A stretch of DNA of 5,382 nt. Source: Lactobacillus sp. Lineage in GTDB: Bacteria; Bacillota; Bacilli; Lactobacillales; Lactobacillaceae. The stretch's first letter is position 1. Every line of letters begins with the position of its first letter. Below the pieces are notes generated by a model. It searched no databases, had not been told where the DNA came from, and saw only the letters and a program-made list of their open reading frames with translations. Shown piece after piece: positions 1-5,382 of the stretch. The stretch spans positions 1 to 5,382 of the forward strand of contig DMZB01000263.1 of NCBI GenBank assembly GCA_003482405.1, given 5' to 3'. A program made the position numbers and the translations under genes.

Positions 1-608
1 ATCTCAAAATCTGCAGAAACTGTGGTCAGCAAGTGTGTTTGCCGAAATCCGACATATGATACATTGGAAATCGCATTAATATTATCGGACTGTAATTTCA
101 TCGTTTTATTGTCAATTAAAAAATGCGCCTTACTTCCACGTATTGACACTAGTGCTTCGTCATCTAACGCATATTTTCCGCTGTACTCTTGATTAATAAT
201 CGCTGCCAAATCACTTTCAACATTCTGTTCACTGGGCACCGCTGAAGTGTGATTCCAAACAGGTTCTTCCCAATTAATTAAATCTGTTGACGAAATTGTA
301 AATGAACCTTGCTTTGCAGATAAACTGGTTGAATTCGTAAATTCACCACTAATTTTATATTCTCCATCATCAAATTTAAAATCAGTTACTGCTAGCCCTT
401 CACCCGACCGAACTCCTGAAAAGTCTAAAACATCAGAGGTATTAAATACATTTGAAACGTGCACAAATTGCCCATCCTTTTGTGCTCTAAATATTGGCCA
501 TCCGGGTAAATATTCGTACGTATTTGCTACTAAAACCTTCGTATCTCCCACCGTAACAAGTCTTGCACCAGGATAAGTATTAAATAACAATGCTTTTTCA
601 TTCGTCAT
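1..608 (-). CDS. GH43-like beta-propeller protein, N-terminal 202 residues (runs off the window)
   Basis: The reading frame is open from ATG at 608 to the window edge, with GAGG at 617-620 eight bases upstream of the start. There is no signal peptide, so it is probably cytoplasmic. Residues 21-42 (GD, then NTYEYLPGWPIFRA) match the GH43 beta-xylosidase block usually read as GD-x12-FPG-x-PI. Residues 103-118 (FTISSTDLINWEEPVW) resemble the later 'dP.G.WsdPvw' strand, and D150 or D149 may be the pKa-modulating Asp. In active GH43 enzymes an N-terminal PDP motif supplies the catalytic base. Here the aligned residues are Y12-P13-G14-A15, and no Asp occurs before D22. The 'WAP' block also reads LAV (72-74). 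The protein is therefore either a divergent hydrolase or a non-catalytic sugar-binding propeller. The fold assignment is moderate, the substrate is unknown, and the catalytic acid region lies outside the window. Confidence 0.6.
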   Translation of the reverse strand, partial: MTNEKALLFNTYPGARLVTVGDTKVLVANTYEYLPGWPIFRAQKDGQFVHVSNVFNTSDVLDFSGVRSGEGLAVTDFKFDDGEYKISGEFTNSTSLSAKQGSFTISSTDLINWEEPVWNHTSAVPSEQNVESDLAAIINQEYSGKYALDDEALVSIRGSKAHFLIDNKTMKLQSDNINAISNVSYVGFRQTHLLTTVSADFE

Positions 609-635
609 TATATTTTCCTCGTTAGATAAAATGTC

Positions 636-659
636 TTTTAGGTAAGCGCTTACCTAAAA
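636..659. promoter_or_regulatory. Perfect 24-bp palindromic LacI-family operator
   Basis: The 12 bases TTTTAGGTAAGC are followed directly by their exact reverse complement. The central GGTAAGCGCTTACC is a typical 14-bp LacI-family operator with the central CpG. It lies between the lacI stop codon (720) and the GH43-like start (608). It begins at the last base of the predicted -10 and covers the expected transcription start, so a bound repressor should block initiation. The likely ligand is the LacI protein encoded next door; this is inferred from adjacency. The core is also close to a cre site, so CcpA binding cannot be excluded. Confidence 0.82.
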
Positions 660-686
660 CTGTAACATACACAAACATAAAATCAA
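659..686 (-). promoter_or_regulatory. Predicted promoter of the GH43-like gene
   Basis: On the minus strand, TTGATT (686-681) is followed after 16 bases by TACAGT (664-659). A TG one base before that hexamer makes it an extended -10. An alternative is TTGATT at 702-697 with TATGTT 18 bases downstream. The favoured pair places the palindromic operator exactly over the start site, and this supports it. It also means the propeller gene can be transcribed separately from lacI. Confidence 0.5.
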
Positions 687-719
687 CCCTGGTTTTAAAT
701 CAATATACCCACAACAATA

Positions 720-1700
720 TTACAGGTAATCTGCCTTGACCACTGTCACTGCCGGCACGCTCGCCTCATCACTATTCAATAGACTAAGAATTAATTCACC
801 AGTTGTCACACCCATTTTAAAGGGATTTTGTCGAACTAGCTTCAGTCCAGGATTAATTTCAAACAATACATCAGATTCAGCAAACCCAGTCAATTTGATG
901 TTTGCATTTGTAAAGTCCTGTCGAAAACGAGCAGCCAATTTCAGAACCAGTCGTTCTTTGAGTGCAAATATTAATATCTTTTCTTTCTTATCAACATCTG
1001 CAAAAATTCTAGCTTTTACTTTCTTGGCAACGTTGTCTTTTGCGTTCACTTCAACAAGTGAGGCGTCAGGGTAAACACTTTTAATTGCGGCCGCGCGATC
1101 TCTTCGTGTCGAAACTGTTCCGATAGGCTCTGTTACAATCACTGCATGTGTATACCCCTTCGATAAGTAATAATTGCTGACGTTTTTTGTGACATCGTAA
1201 TTGTCACTAACGACGGTTGGCCACTCCGAGTTTTCTAACAGACGATCAACGGTTATAACTGGTATATTCCGCTTGAGATGTTTTTTAATCATATTAGCAT
1301 CGACATTCAGAGGTTGAATAATTAATGCATCGAAATTTTGTTGGTTTATTTTATCAATCAAATACAGTTCCTGTTGCTCATCGCCATTAGTATCGAACAG
1401 TACTGGTGTGTAACCTTCTGTAATCGCAATCCCATCAATTCCTTTAAATATTTCAGATGAAAAGTAATCTTCAATATTCGCAACAACTACCGCAATCATT
1501 TTAGAAGTCTTCGTCATCAATTGCCTGGCTGCAGCATTCGGAACGTAATTCATTTCATCAATAATATTCTGAATTCTTTTAGCAGTTTTTTCCGACATTC
1601 TGTCTAGTTGACCATTTAAAAACCGTGAAACTGTGGCAATGGACACGCCGGCTGCTGAGGCCACCTTGTCGATACTATTTTTTTTATTTTCATCAGTCAT
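720..1700 (-). CDS. LacI-family transcriptional repressor, KdgR-like
   Basis: This is a full-length 326-residue LacI/GalR regulator. The N-terminal helix-turn-helix is at residues 9-30 (IDKVASAAGVSIATVSRFLN), followed by DRMSEKTAKRI. The MS-x-x-T-x-x-RI pattern is the form I associate with the KdgR branch. The hinge helix NAAARQL (55-61) contains the minor-groove leucine. Residues 68-326 form the periplasmic-binding-like sensor, with VDR (151-153), SDNYDVT (165-171) and the C-terminal VRQNPFKMGVTTGELI (289-304). Translation starts at ATG 1700 behind a mediocre GGTGGGG (1714-1708). The gene is divergent from the TIM-barrel gene and lies upstream of the GH43-like gene on the same strand. Operator-like sites on both sides make both neighbours likely targets. 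The inducer is unknown; a sugar acid or an aldose-derived metabolite would fit. Confidence 0.93.
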   Translation of the reverse strand: MTDENKKNSIDKVASAAGVSIATVSRFLNGQLDRMSEKTAKRIQNIIDEMNYVPNAAARQLMTKTSKMIAVVVANIEDYFSSEIFKGIDGIAITEGYTPVLFDTNGDEQQELYLIDKINQQNFDALIIQPLNVDANMIKKHLKRNIPVITVDRLLENSEWPTVVSDNYDVTKNVSNYYLSKGYTHAVIVTEPIGTVSTRRDRAAAIKSVYPDASLVEVNAKDNVAKKVKARIFADVDKKEKILIFALKERLVLKLAARFRQDFTNANIKLTGFAESDVLFEINPGLKLVRQNPFKMGVTTGELILSLLNSDEASVPAVTVVKADYL

Positions 1701-1775
1701 CCTGACGCCCCACCATCTTATTAGTTTTTATGACGATAATATTTCATCACATATTTCCACTGTCTTAATTACGCC

Positions 1776-1781
1776 ATTATA
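1776..1781 (-). promoter_or_regulatory. Candidate -10 element for lacI; rest of the divergent spacer
   Basis: A perfect TATAAT on the minus strand sits 75 bases upstream of the lacI start. I find no good -35 at 16-18 bases from it (it reads like GAGGAA or CGAGGA), and there is no TG extension, so the call is tentative. The rest of the 298-bp intergenic stretch 1701-1998 holds the TIM-barrel promoter and its operator-like site near the right end. I see no RNA gene, repeat or credible small ORF in it. Confidence 0.35.
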
Positions 1782-1934
1782 CAACTTTTACTACCATTTC
1801 CTCGTTGGACGTCATAGCTAATTGCACAAAACAGAAGCAACTTAATTTTACGTCTTCTATTCAAAATACCTCTGCCTTCCTGTCACCTTTAAACAAACGC
1901 CCAATTACCGCGCTTTTTTTCGTCATAACGTTCA

Positions 1935-1963
1935 TTGATAGCGCTTGCATTTTTAGTTAAGCT
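1935..1963 (+). promoter_or_regulatory. Predicted promoter of the TIM-barrel gene
   Basis: A good -35 hexamer, TTGATA (1935-1940), is followed after 17 bases by a weak -10, TAAGCT (1958-1963). A start near 1970 would give a leader of about 30 bases before ATG 1999. The weak -10 and the overlapping operator-like sequence fit a regulated promoter. Confidence 0.4.
1936..1949 (+). promoter_or_regulatory. cre-like or LacI-operator-like site over the -35
   Basis: TGATAGCGCTTGCA matches the cre consensus TGWAANCGNTNWCA except at the fourth position and the twelfth. It shares the central AGCGCTT and nine of 14 positions with the perfect operator at 641-654. It overlaps the predicted -35 of the TIM-barrel gene, so binding of CcpA or the adjacent LacI protein would repress. 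The sequence alone does not say which protein binds. Confidence 0.5.
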
Positions 1964-1998
1964 CAAGATGTCACAAACATAATAAAGGAGGAGCAACC

Positions 1999-2742
1999 AT
2001 GGATCAAAATAATCTTGTACTCAATACACTTTTATTTAAAAATCAAATTTTAAATGACGGCGTAAAGCAGTCTGACTTACTGGAACACGTTGCCAGTTTT
2101 GGCGTCAAAAATGTTGAGGTTCGACGTGAACTGTTTAAGGACATTCCGGCCGAAACCAGTGCAATTGGCTCTAAAGCAAAAGAATTGGGGCTGACTGTAT
2201 TTTACAGCGTTCCAAAGAATCTGTTCGTGGATGGTGGACAGCTAAATCCAGAACTACCAGACTACTTCGCAGAAGCTAAAACACTTGGGACTCACCACAT
2301 CAAGTTTAATATTGGTGACTTCCCTGACTATTCAGGCAACCTTAGCGATGACCTCGCACCGTATATGGACCAGGACATTCAGGTCAACGTTGAAAACGAC
2401 CAAACAGAACAAAGTGGTTTGTTGTCAAACATTCTAACCTTCTTAAACGCTGCACAATCCGCTCAAGTTGACATTAAATTCGTCTTTGACATGGGTAACT
2501 GGCGCTTTCTTGGGCAGAATGAAGAGGAAGTTGCTGCTCAAATCGCACCATTTGTACGCTATATTCACGTCAAAAATTTGGTCATTACAGATGGCAAACC
2601 TGGTGTCGTGCCACTGGACAAGGGCATCATCGACTGGAAAGCGACTCTTGCTAAATTACCAGCTGACCTACCAGTCGCTTTAGAGTTTAAAGCAACTGAC
2701 GACGATATTACTCGGGCGCTTGATTTACTAAAAGAAGTCTAA
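1999..2742 (+). CDS. Xylose isomerase-like TIM-barrel protein (sugar isomerase/epimerase family)
   Basis: This 247-residue protein belongs to the AP-endonuclease-2 / xylose-isomerase-like TIM-barrel superfamily. Its four expected divalent-metal ligands are visible: E132 (VNVEND), D164 (FVFDMGNW), H190 (YIHVKN) and E229 (VALEFKA). Their spacing (32, 26, 39) is close to that of ketose 3-epimerases (33, 26, 35, from memory). VPLDKGIIDW (204-213) is the usual 'PLG.G.IDW' loop with Asp in place of the first Gly. The His three residues after the metal Asp in D-tagatose/psicose epimerases is Asn (N167), so that substrate class is doubtful. ATG 1999 follows AAGGAGGAG (1985-1993), a very strong ribosome binding site. 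The gene is monocistronic, divergent from lacI, and ends at a strong terminator. It is probably a cytoplasmic isomerase or epimerase; the substrate is unknown. Confidence 0.85.
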   Translation: MDQNNLVLNTLLFKNQILNDGVKQSDLLEHVASFGVKNVEVRRELFKDIPAETSAIGSKAKELGLTVFYSVPKNLFVDGGQLNPELPDYFAEAKTLGTHHIKFNIGDFPDYSGNLSDDLAPYMDQDIQVNVENDQTEQSGLLSNILTFLNAAQSAQVDIKFVFDMGNWRFLGQNEEEVAAQIAPFVRYIHVKNLVITDGKPGVVPLDKGIIDWKATLAKLPADLPVALEFKATDDDITRALDLLKEV

Positions 2743-2774
2743 TCTTATATCACTCTATAACCTTCCCTTATAAA

Positions 2775-2822
2775 ATTGATTCGTTATCAGTAGAATTTTA
2801 CTGACAACGAATCAATCTTTTT
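2775..2822 (+). terminator. Rho-independent terminator after the TIM-barrel gene, possibly bidirectional
   Basis: The stem arms 2775-2792 and 2799-2816 pair over 18 positions with a single A/C mismatch around a GAATTT loop, followed by CTTTTT. It starts 32 bases after the stop codon. On the minus strand the same stem is followed by TTTTATAA, so it could also stop transcripts arriving from the convergent operon. Confidence 0.9.
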
Positions 2823-2897
2823 GTATATCATCTACATACGCAATTCATGTCCTGAAAGTTTGTCATTACGTCAATTTGGCCCTAAAATTTTCGCCTG

Positions 2898-2936
2898 AAA
2901 ATAAAAGAGTGCGCGCCTTCATCCAGCGTGCACTCT
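2898..2936 (-). terminator. Rho-independent terminator of the gudD-aldolase-glycerate kinase operon
   Basis: Read on the minus strand, an 11-base stem begins AGAGTGCACGC, has a nine-base loop and then GCGCGCACTCT. One position is mismatched (A opposite C on this strand). TTTATTTT follows immediately. It lies 16 bases past the glycerate kinase stop and closes the operon. The stretch 2823-2897 between the two convergent terminators shows no gene. Confidence 0.88.
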
Positions 2937-2951
2937 CAACAATCTATAAAT

Positions 2952-4091
2952 TCAATTTTCAGTTCGTCGCAGCCTAAACGCGCGGTACGCGCTCTGACCT
3001 GCTTCACGGACCAAGACACTGACGTTTGCCATCGCCTCAGCGACCGTCATTGGCCGATTCGGAATTGGCAAGACCAAATCGATACCAGCCTGATAAACTT
3101 TACTGAGTTCATCATTAGCACCACCGACAATTGCTACCACTGGTAAGCCATGCTGTTTCGCCAGTTTGGCAATCCCGACTGGAGCCTTGCCCATTAAGGA
3201 CTGATCATCCATCCGGCCTTCCCCGGTGATGACGAGATCACAGTCGTTCATTTTTTCATCGAGCCGCAGCAATTGAATAATTGTCACGATTCCTGCTTTG
3301 AGTTCAGCTCCCAAAAATGCCCGTAAACCAAACCCTGTACCACCAGCAGCACCGGCGCCTGGATCATTAGAGAAATCATGCGCCACTGCCGTTTGAACCA
3401 CTTGTTGAAAGTGATCCAGTTTTTGATCCAACTGAGTCACTAATTCAGGTGTGGCACCCTTTTGTGGCCCATAAATAGCTGTTGCGCCATCCGCACCAAT
3501 TAACACATTAGTGACGTCGGACAAGCCAACAATCGTGGTGTGCTGCAGGCGCGCATCAAGACGCGTTAAATCGACTCGACTAACGCGGTCTAGTTCACCA
3601 CCACCGTAACCGATCTCATGACCGTCTTCATCTAACAATTGTGCACCCAACGCTTGGACCATGCCTGCGCCAGCATCATTAGTGGCAGAACCGCCAAGAC
3701 CAATGTAAATCGTCTCGGCACCCGCATCCAATGCAGCACCGATGAGTTGGCCCAAACCATATGTTGTCGTGATTCTGGGGTCCAAATTTGCTTGCGCCAA
3801 ACCTAAGCCGGAACTTTCCGCAACTTCCAAAATGGCTTCGTGATTATCCAGCATCCCCCACGTCGCGTGGACAGGAGTACCTAATGGCCCAGTGACATCA
3901 GTGTGGCGAAATTCCCCGTGACGGGCAACCACTAAGCTGGTCACCGTGCCCTCACCGCCATCGGCAATGGGCACTTCAACTGTTTCAACTGACGCATCCA
4001 CATCATGAATACCTGCTGAAACATACTCGCCGATATCACGAGATGTCGCACTTCCTTTATACGAATCTGAAGCGATGAGTATCTTAGTCAT
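2952..4091 (-). CDS. garK: Glycerate 2-kinase (GarK/GlxK family)
   Basis: This enzyme phosphorylates D-glycerate with ATP to 2-phosphoglycerate, feeding lower glycolysis. The protein is complete at 379 residues, the usual size for the type I glycerate kinase family. Family blocks occur in order: DSYKGS (9-14), ADGGEGT (43-49), GLGGSATNDAGAG (131-143), SDVTNVLIG (191-199), GPQKGA (208-213), a glycine-rich GAGAAGGTGFG (245-255) and TGEGRMDDQSLMGKAP (289-304). No key block is missing. ATG 4091 has AGGAG at 4104-4100, eight bases upstream. It is the last gene of the operon, 23 bases after the aldolase stop, with a terminator just past its own stop. After GudD and an aldolase it is the expected final step of glucarate use. 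glxK is an equally valid family name; the exact paralogue is not decided by sequence alone. Confidence 0.95.
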   Translation of the reverse strand: MTKILIASDSYKGSATSRDIGEYVSAGIHDVDASVETVEVPIADGGEGTVTSLVVARHGEFRHTDVTGPLGTPVHATWGMLDNHEAILEVAESSGLGLAQANLDPRITTTYGLGQLIGAALDAGAETIYIGLGGSATNDAGAGMVQALGAQLLDEDGHEIGYGGGELDRVSRVDLTRLDARLQHTTIVGLSDVTNVLIGADGATAIYGPQKGATPELVTQLDQKLDHFQQVVQTAVAHDFSNDPGAGAAGGTGFGLRAFLGAELKAGIVTIIQLLRLDEKMNDCDLVITGEGRMDDQSLMGKAPVGIAKLAKQHGLPVVAIVGGANDELSKVYQAGIDLVLPIPNRPMTVAEAMANVSVLVREAGQSAYRAFRLRRTEN

Positions 4092-4114
4092 TAGGGATTC
4101 TCCTTTCCCGAGGA

Positions 4115-5017
4115 TTATTGTTTGGACTCGTCAATAAGTGACTGACTCAGTTCGCGTAAATTATCAAGCACTTTACCGCTGGATGGCAAACTTGGTTTGA
4201 TTGGATCGCCAACGTTTAGACCAGCCAAGTTGGCAACATCTTTAGTGGCGACAGGGAAACTGGCCGCATTCTGAGCCAAACGGGCAGGGTTTAATTTAAA
4301 CTGTTCTGCTCTGGAGCCGGCATAGTCACCATCCTGAAACTTCGTGTAAATCTTTTTAACGGTAACAGGGAAACTGTTTGCGGTTGAACAAACACTTCCG
4401 TACGTGCCAAGACATAGGCCGAGGTAAATCAATGTATCCTTACCAGTGAACGTGCGGAAATCAATATCTTCCGTCAAACGGATTGCTTCACTCAGGAAGG
4501 TCATATCGCCACTTGAATCCTTCATCCCGACAATATTTGGCACTTCATGTGCTAATTTAGCAATCAGTTCTGGAGACAATTTGTAGCCAACACGTGGGTT
4601 GTGATAAATCATTGCTGGCAGATCAGGCACTGATTCGGCAATGGTCTTGTAGTGCAGTTCTAGTTCAGCGTCTGTTGGCGTCAAAAACATCGGCTGCAGG
4701 ATAGAAATCCCGTAGGCACCCAGTTTCTGCGCCATCTTTGCCAATTTCACACCATGTGTCGTTCGGATTGGGCCCATCCCAAAGATAACGGGAACCCGGT
4801 CAGCTGCTTCATCGACCATGATCTTGAAAATCTGTTCCATTTCTTCGTCGGTAAACATATAGAATTCGGAATTGCTTCCAAACGCTAAAATGCTATCAAC
4901 GCCGCCATTGATCACAAAATCAACAACTTCCCGCAATTTGGGTTCATTAACTGTTTCGTCAGCATTCATCGGTACTAAAAGTGGTACCATGATGCCCTTT
5001 AATCTATCAATATTCAC
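4115..5017 (-). CDS. DapA-family class I aldolase, probably 5-keto-4-deoxyglucarate aldolase
   Basis: This is a TIM-barrel Schiff-base enzyme of the DHDPS/N-acetylneuraminate lyase superfamily, about 300 residues. Numbered from GTG 5017, the catalytic lysine is K166 (IVGMKDSSGD) and the conserved tyrosine is Y138 (MIYHNP). The 'GTTGE' pyruvate-binding loop reads GSNSE (47-51), and the DapA relay residue Tyr107 is Phe (F111 in QPMF). A true dihydrodipicolinate synthase is therefore unlikely. Lying between gudD and glycerate kinase, it probably splits 5-keto-4-deoxyglucarate into pyruvate and tartronate semialdehyde; that is an inference. The alternative, the DapA-type 5-keto-4-deoxyglucarate dehydratase, fits less well because that class (from memory) reads KDGVGN, not KDSSGD, and would need a ketoglutarate-semialdehyde dehydrogenase. 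The start is ambiguous: GTG 5032, 5026 and 5017 are in frame. I prefer 5017 because AAGGTG (5029-5024) is well spaced before it. Confidence 0.88.
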   Translation of the reverse strand: MNIDRLKGIMVPLLVPMNADETVNEPKLREVVDFVINGGVDSILAFGSNSEFYMFTDEEMEQIFKIMVDEAADRVPVIFGMGPIRTTHGVKLAKMAQKLGAYGISILQPMFLTPTDAELELHYKTIAESVPDLPAMIYHNPRVGYKLSPELIAKLAHEVPNIVGMKDSSGDMTFLSEAIRLTEDIDFRTFTGKDTLIYLGLCLGTYGSVCSTANSFPVTVKKIYTKFQDGDYAGSRAEQFKLNPARLAQNAASFPVATKDVANLAGLNVGDPIKPSLPSSGKVLDNLRELSQSLIDESKQ

Positions 5018-5023
5018 TTTAAA

Positions 5024-5034
5024 CACCTTCACCT
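5024..5034 (-). promoter_or_regulatory. Overlapping ribosome binding sites that decide the aldolase start
   Basis: The minus strand reads AGGTGAAGGTG here. Its first half (AGGTGA) could serve GTG 5026 at short spacing. The second half (AAGGTG, 5029-5024) serves GTG 5017 with a near-ideal gap. GTG 5032 has no purine-rich site before it. The resulting N-terminus, MNIDRLKG, resembles ordinary DapA-family starts. Confidence 0.45.
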
Positions 5035-5061
5035 TATCTAACTGCTTGAATGAACTTGTGC

Positions 5062-5382
5062 CTATCTCACCATCGATGGACGTTTTGGATCAAACTGCCA
5101 ATCTTTGATCAAGTATTGCATCGTCTTAGCATCATCACGTGCACCAAGATTGTTGTCGAGGTACAACCGGTTAGCTTCCTTGATGGCATCCATATCGATA
5201 TCAACCCCAAGACCAATCGTGTCAGACTTCAACGTTAATTGACCATCACGAATCTGCATTGGGTTCTTGGTCAGGTTTTGACCGTCTTGCCAGACCCAGT
5301 GCGTATCGATTGCGTAAATATCACCAGGTGCAGCAGCTGCGGTATTGGCAACCATTGCCAGAGAAATATCAAAGTGATTGTT
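5062..5382 (-). CDS. gudD: Glucarate dehydratase, C-terminal 106 residues (5' end off the window)
   Basis: This enolase-superfamily enzyme dehydrates D-glucarate (and often L-idarate) to 5-keto-4-deoxyglucarate using Mg2+. The frame is open to the window edge and begins in NNHFDISLAM. It continues through AAAAPGDIYAIDTHWVWQDG, GLGVDIDMD and GARDDAKTMQYLI to the hallmark C-terminus KRPSMVR. From memory, E. coli GudD ends in the same blocks, with the same number of residues after its GSHS segment. That would put the catalytic histidine (H339 in E. coli) just outside the window, so it cannot be checked here. An ATG at 5355 is internal, not the start, because homology continues upstream of it. 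The stop is TAG at 5064-5062. The aldolase follows after a 44-base gap, on the same strand and probably the same transcript. The promoter and regulator of the operon lie beyond the window. Confidence 0.93.
   Translation of the reverse strand, partial: NNHFDISLAMVANTAAAAPGDIYAIDTHWVWQDGQNLTKNPMQIRDGQLTLKSDTIGLGVDIDMDAIKEANRLYLDNNLGARDDAKTMQYLIKDWQFDPKRPSMVR

Noticed and set aside
1..608. The GH43-like gene as a pseudogene
   Set aside because: The frame is uninterrupted with a good ribosome binding site and a dedicated promoter and operator. The 3' end is simply outside the window.
636..659. The 24-bp palindrome as a transcription terminator of lacI
   Set aside because: It has no loop and no following T-run, and it lies on a predicted promoter, which fits an operator better.
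736..1074. Plus-strand 112-residue open frame opposite lacI
   Set aside because: It lies wholly antisense to a well-conserved LacI gene, has no ribosome binding site and resembles no family.
1633..1821. Plus-strand 62-residue open frame overlapping the lacI start
   Set aside because: It covers the lacI helix-turn-helix coding region in antisense and has no start signal.
1911..1920. Run of seven T after CGC in the divergent spacer, as a terminator
   Set aside because: There is no stable hairpin before it; only a few G/C bases could pair.
2468..2683. Plus-strand 71-residue frame inside the TIM-barrel gene
   Set aside because: It is a frame-shifted shadow of the conserved metal-binding region.
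2928..3146. Plus-strand 72-residue frame over the glycerate kinase 3' end
   Set aside because: It begins inside the operon terminator and runs antisense to conserved coding sequence.
4115..5032. Lysine-pathway dihydrodipicolinate synthase (dapA)
   Set aside because: The relay tyrosine is Phe, the GTTGE loop is changed, and the gene sits between gudD and glycerate kinase and not with lysine genes.
4872..5238. Two overlapping plus-strand frames (4872-5108 and 5050-5238) across the aldolase/gudD junction
   Set aside because: Both are antisense to clear aldolase and GudD coding sequence and have no translation signal.
1..5382. tRNA, rRNA, CRISPR array, insertion sequence or riboswitch
   Set aside because: I found no cloverleaf, regularly spaced repeat, transposase or long structured leader in the non-coding stretches.

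Overview
The window looks like a Lactobacillales (Lactobacillus-like) chromosome. Three things suggest this: compact operons with strong AAGGAGG-type ribosome binding sites, LacI/cre-type 14-bp operators built around AGCGCTT, and proteins that read like lactobacillus homologues. I cannot name the species. All calls come from reading the sequence; no database search was run.

Layout. Positions 1-608 (minus) hold the N-terminal 202 residues of a GH43-like beta-propeller protein that lacks the usual N-terminal catalytic aspartate. It has its own promoter, whose -10 touches a perfect 24-bp palindrome (636-659). Next is a complete LacI-family repressor of KdgR-like type (720-1700, minus). A 298-bp divergent intergenic region (1701-1998) carries a promoter with a cre/LacI-like site. 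It leads into a metal-dependent xylose-isomerase-like TIM-barrel protein (1999-2742, plus), which ends at a strong terminator. Converging on it is a minus-strand operon, transcribed in the order glucarate dehydratase gudD (C-terminal 106 residues, 5062 to the window edge), a DapA-family class I aldolase (4115-5017), and glycerate 2-kinase (2952-4091). This operon has its own terminator at about 2898-2936.

How the genes work together. GudD makes 5-keto-4-deoxyglucarate. The best reading of the middle gene is that it cleaves this to pyruvate plus tartronate semialdehyde, a step done in E. coli by the unrelated GarL. After reduction to glycerate by an enzyme not in the window, the kinase makes 2-phosphoglycerate for glycolysis. 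The left half (propeller protein, repressor, TIM-barrel protein) may be a separate, more AT-rich module. Sampled 60-base lines give about 27-42% GC in 1-600 and about 42-55% in the glycerate kinase gene. The two operator-like sites flanking lacI share AGCGCTT, so the repressor may control both neighbours.

The most interesting points are the replacement of GarL by a DapA-fold enzyme with an altered active site, the catalytically doubtful GH43-like protein under a perfect palindromic operator, and a TIM-barrel enzyme with intact metal ligands but unknown substrate.
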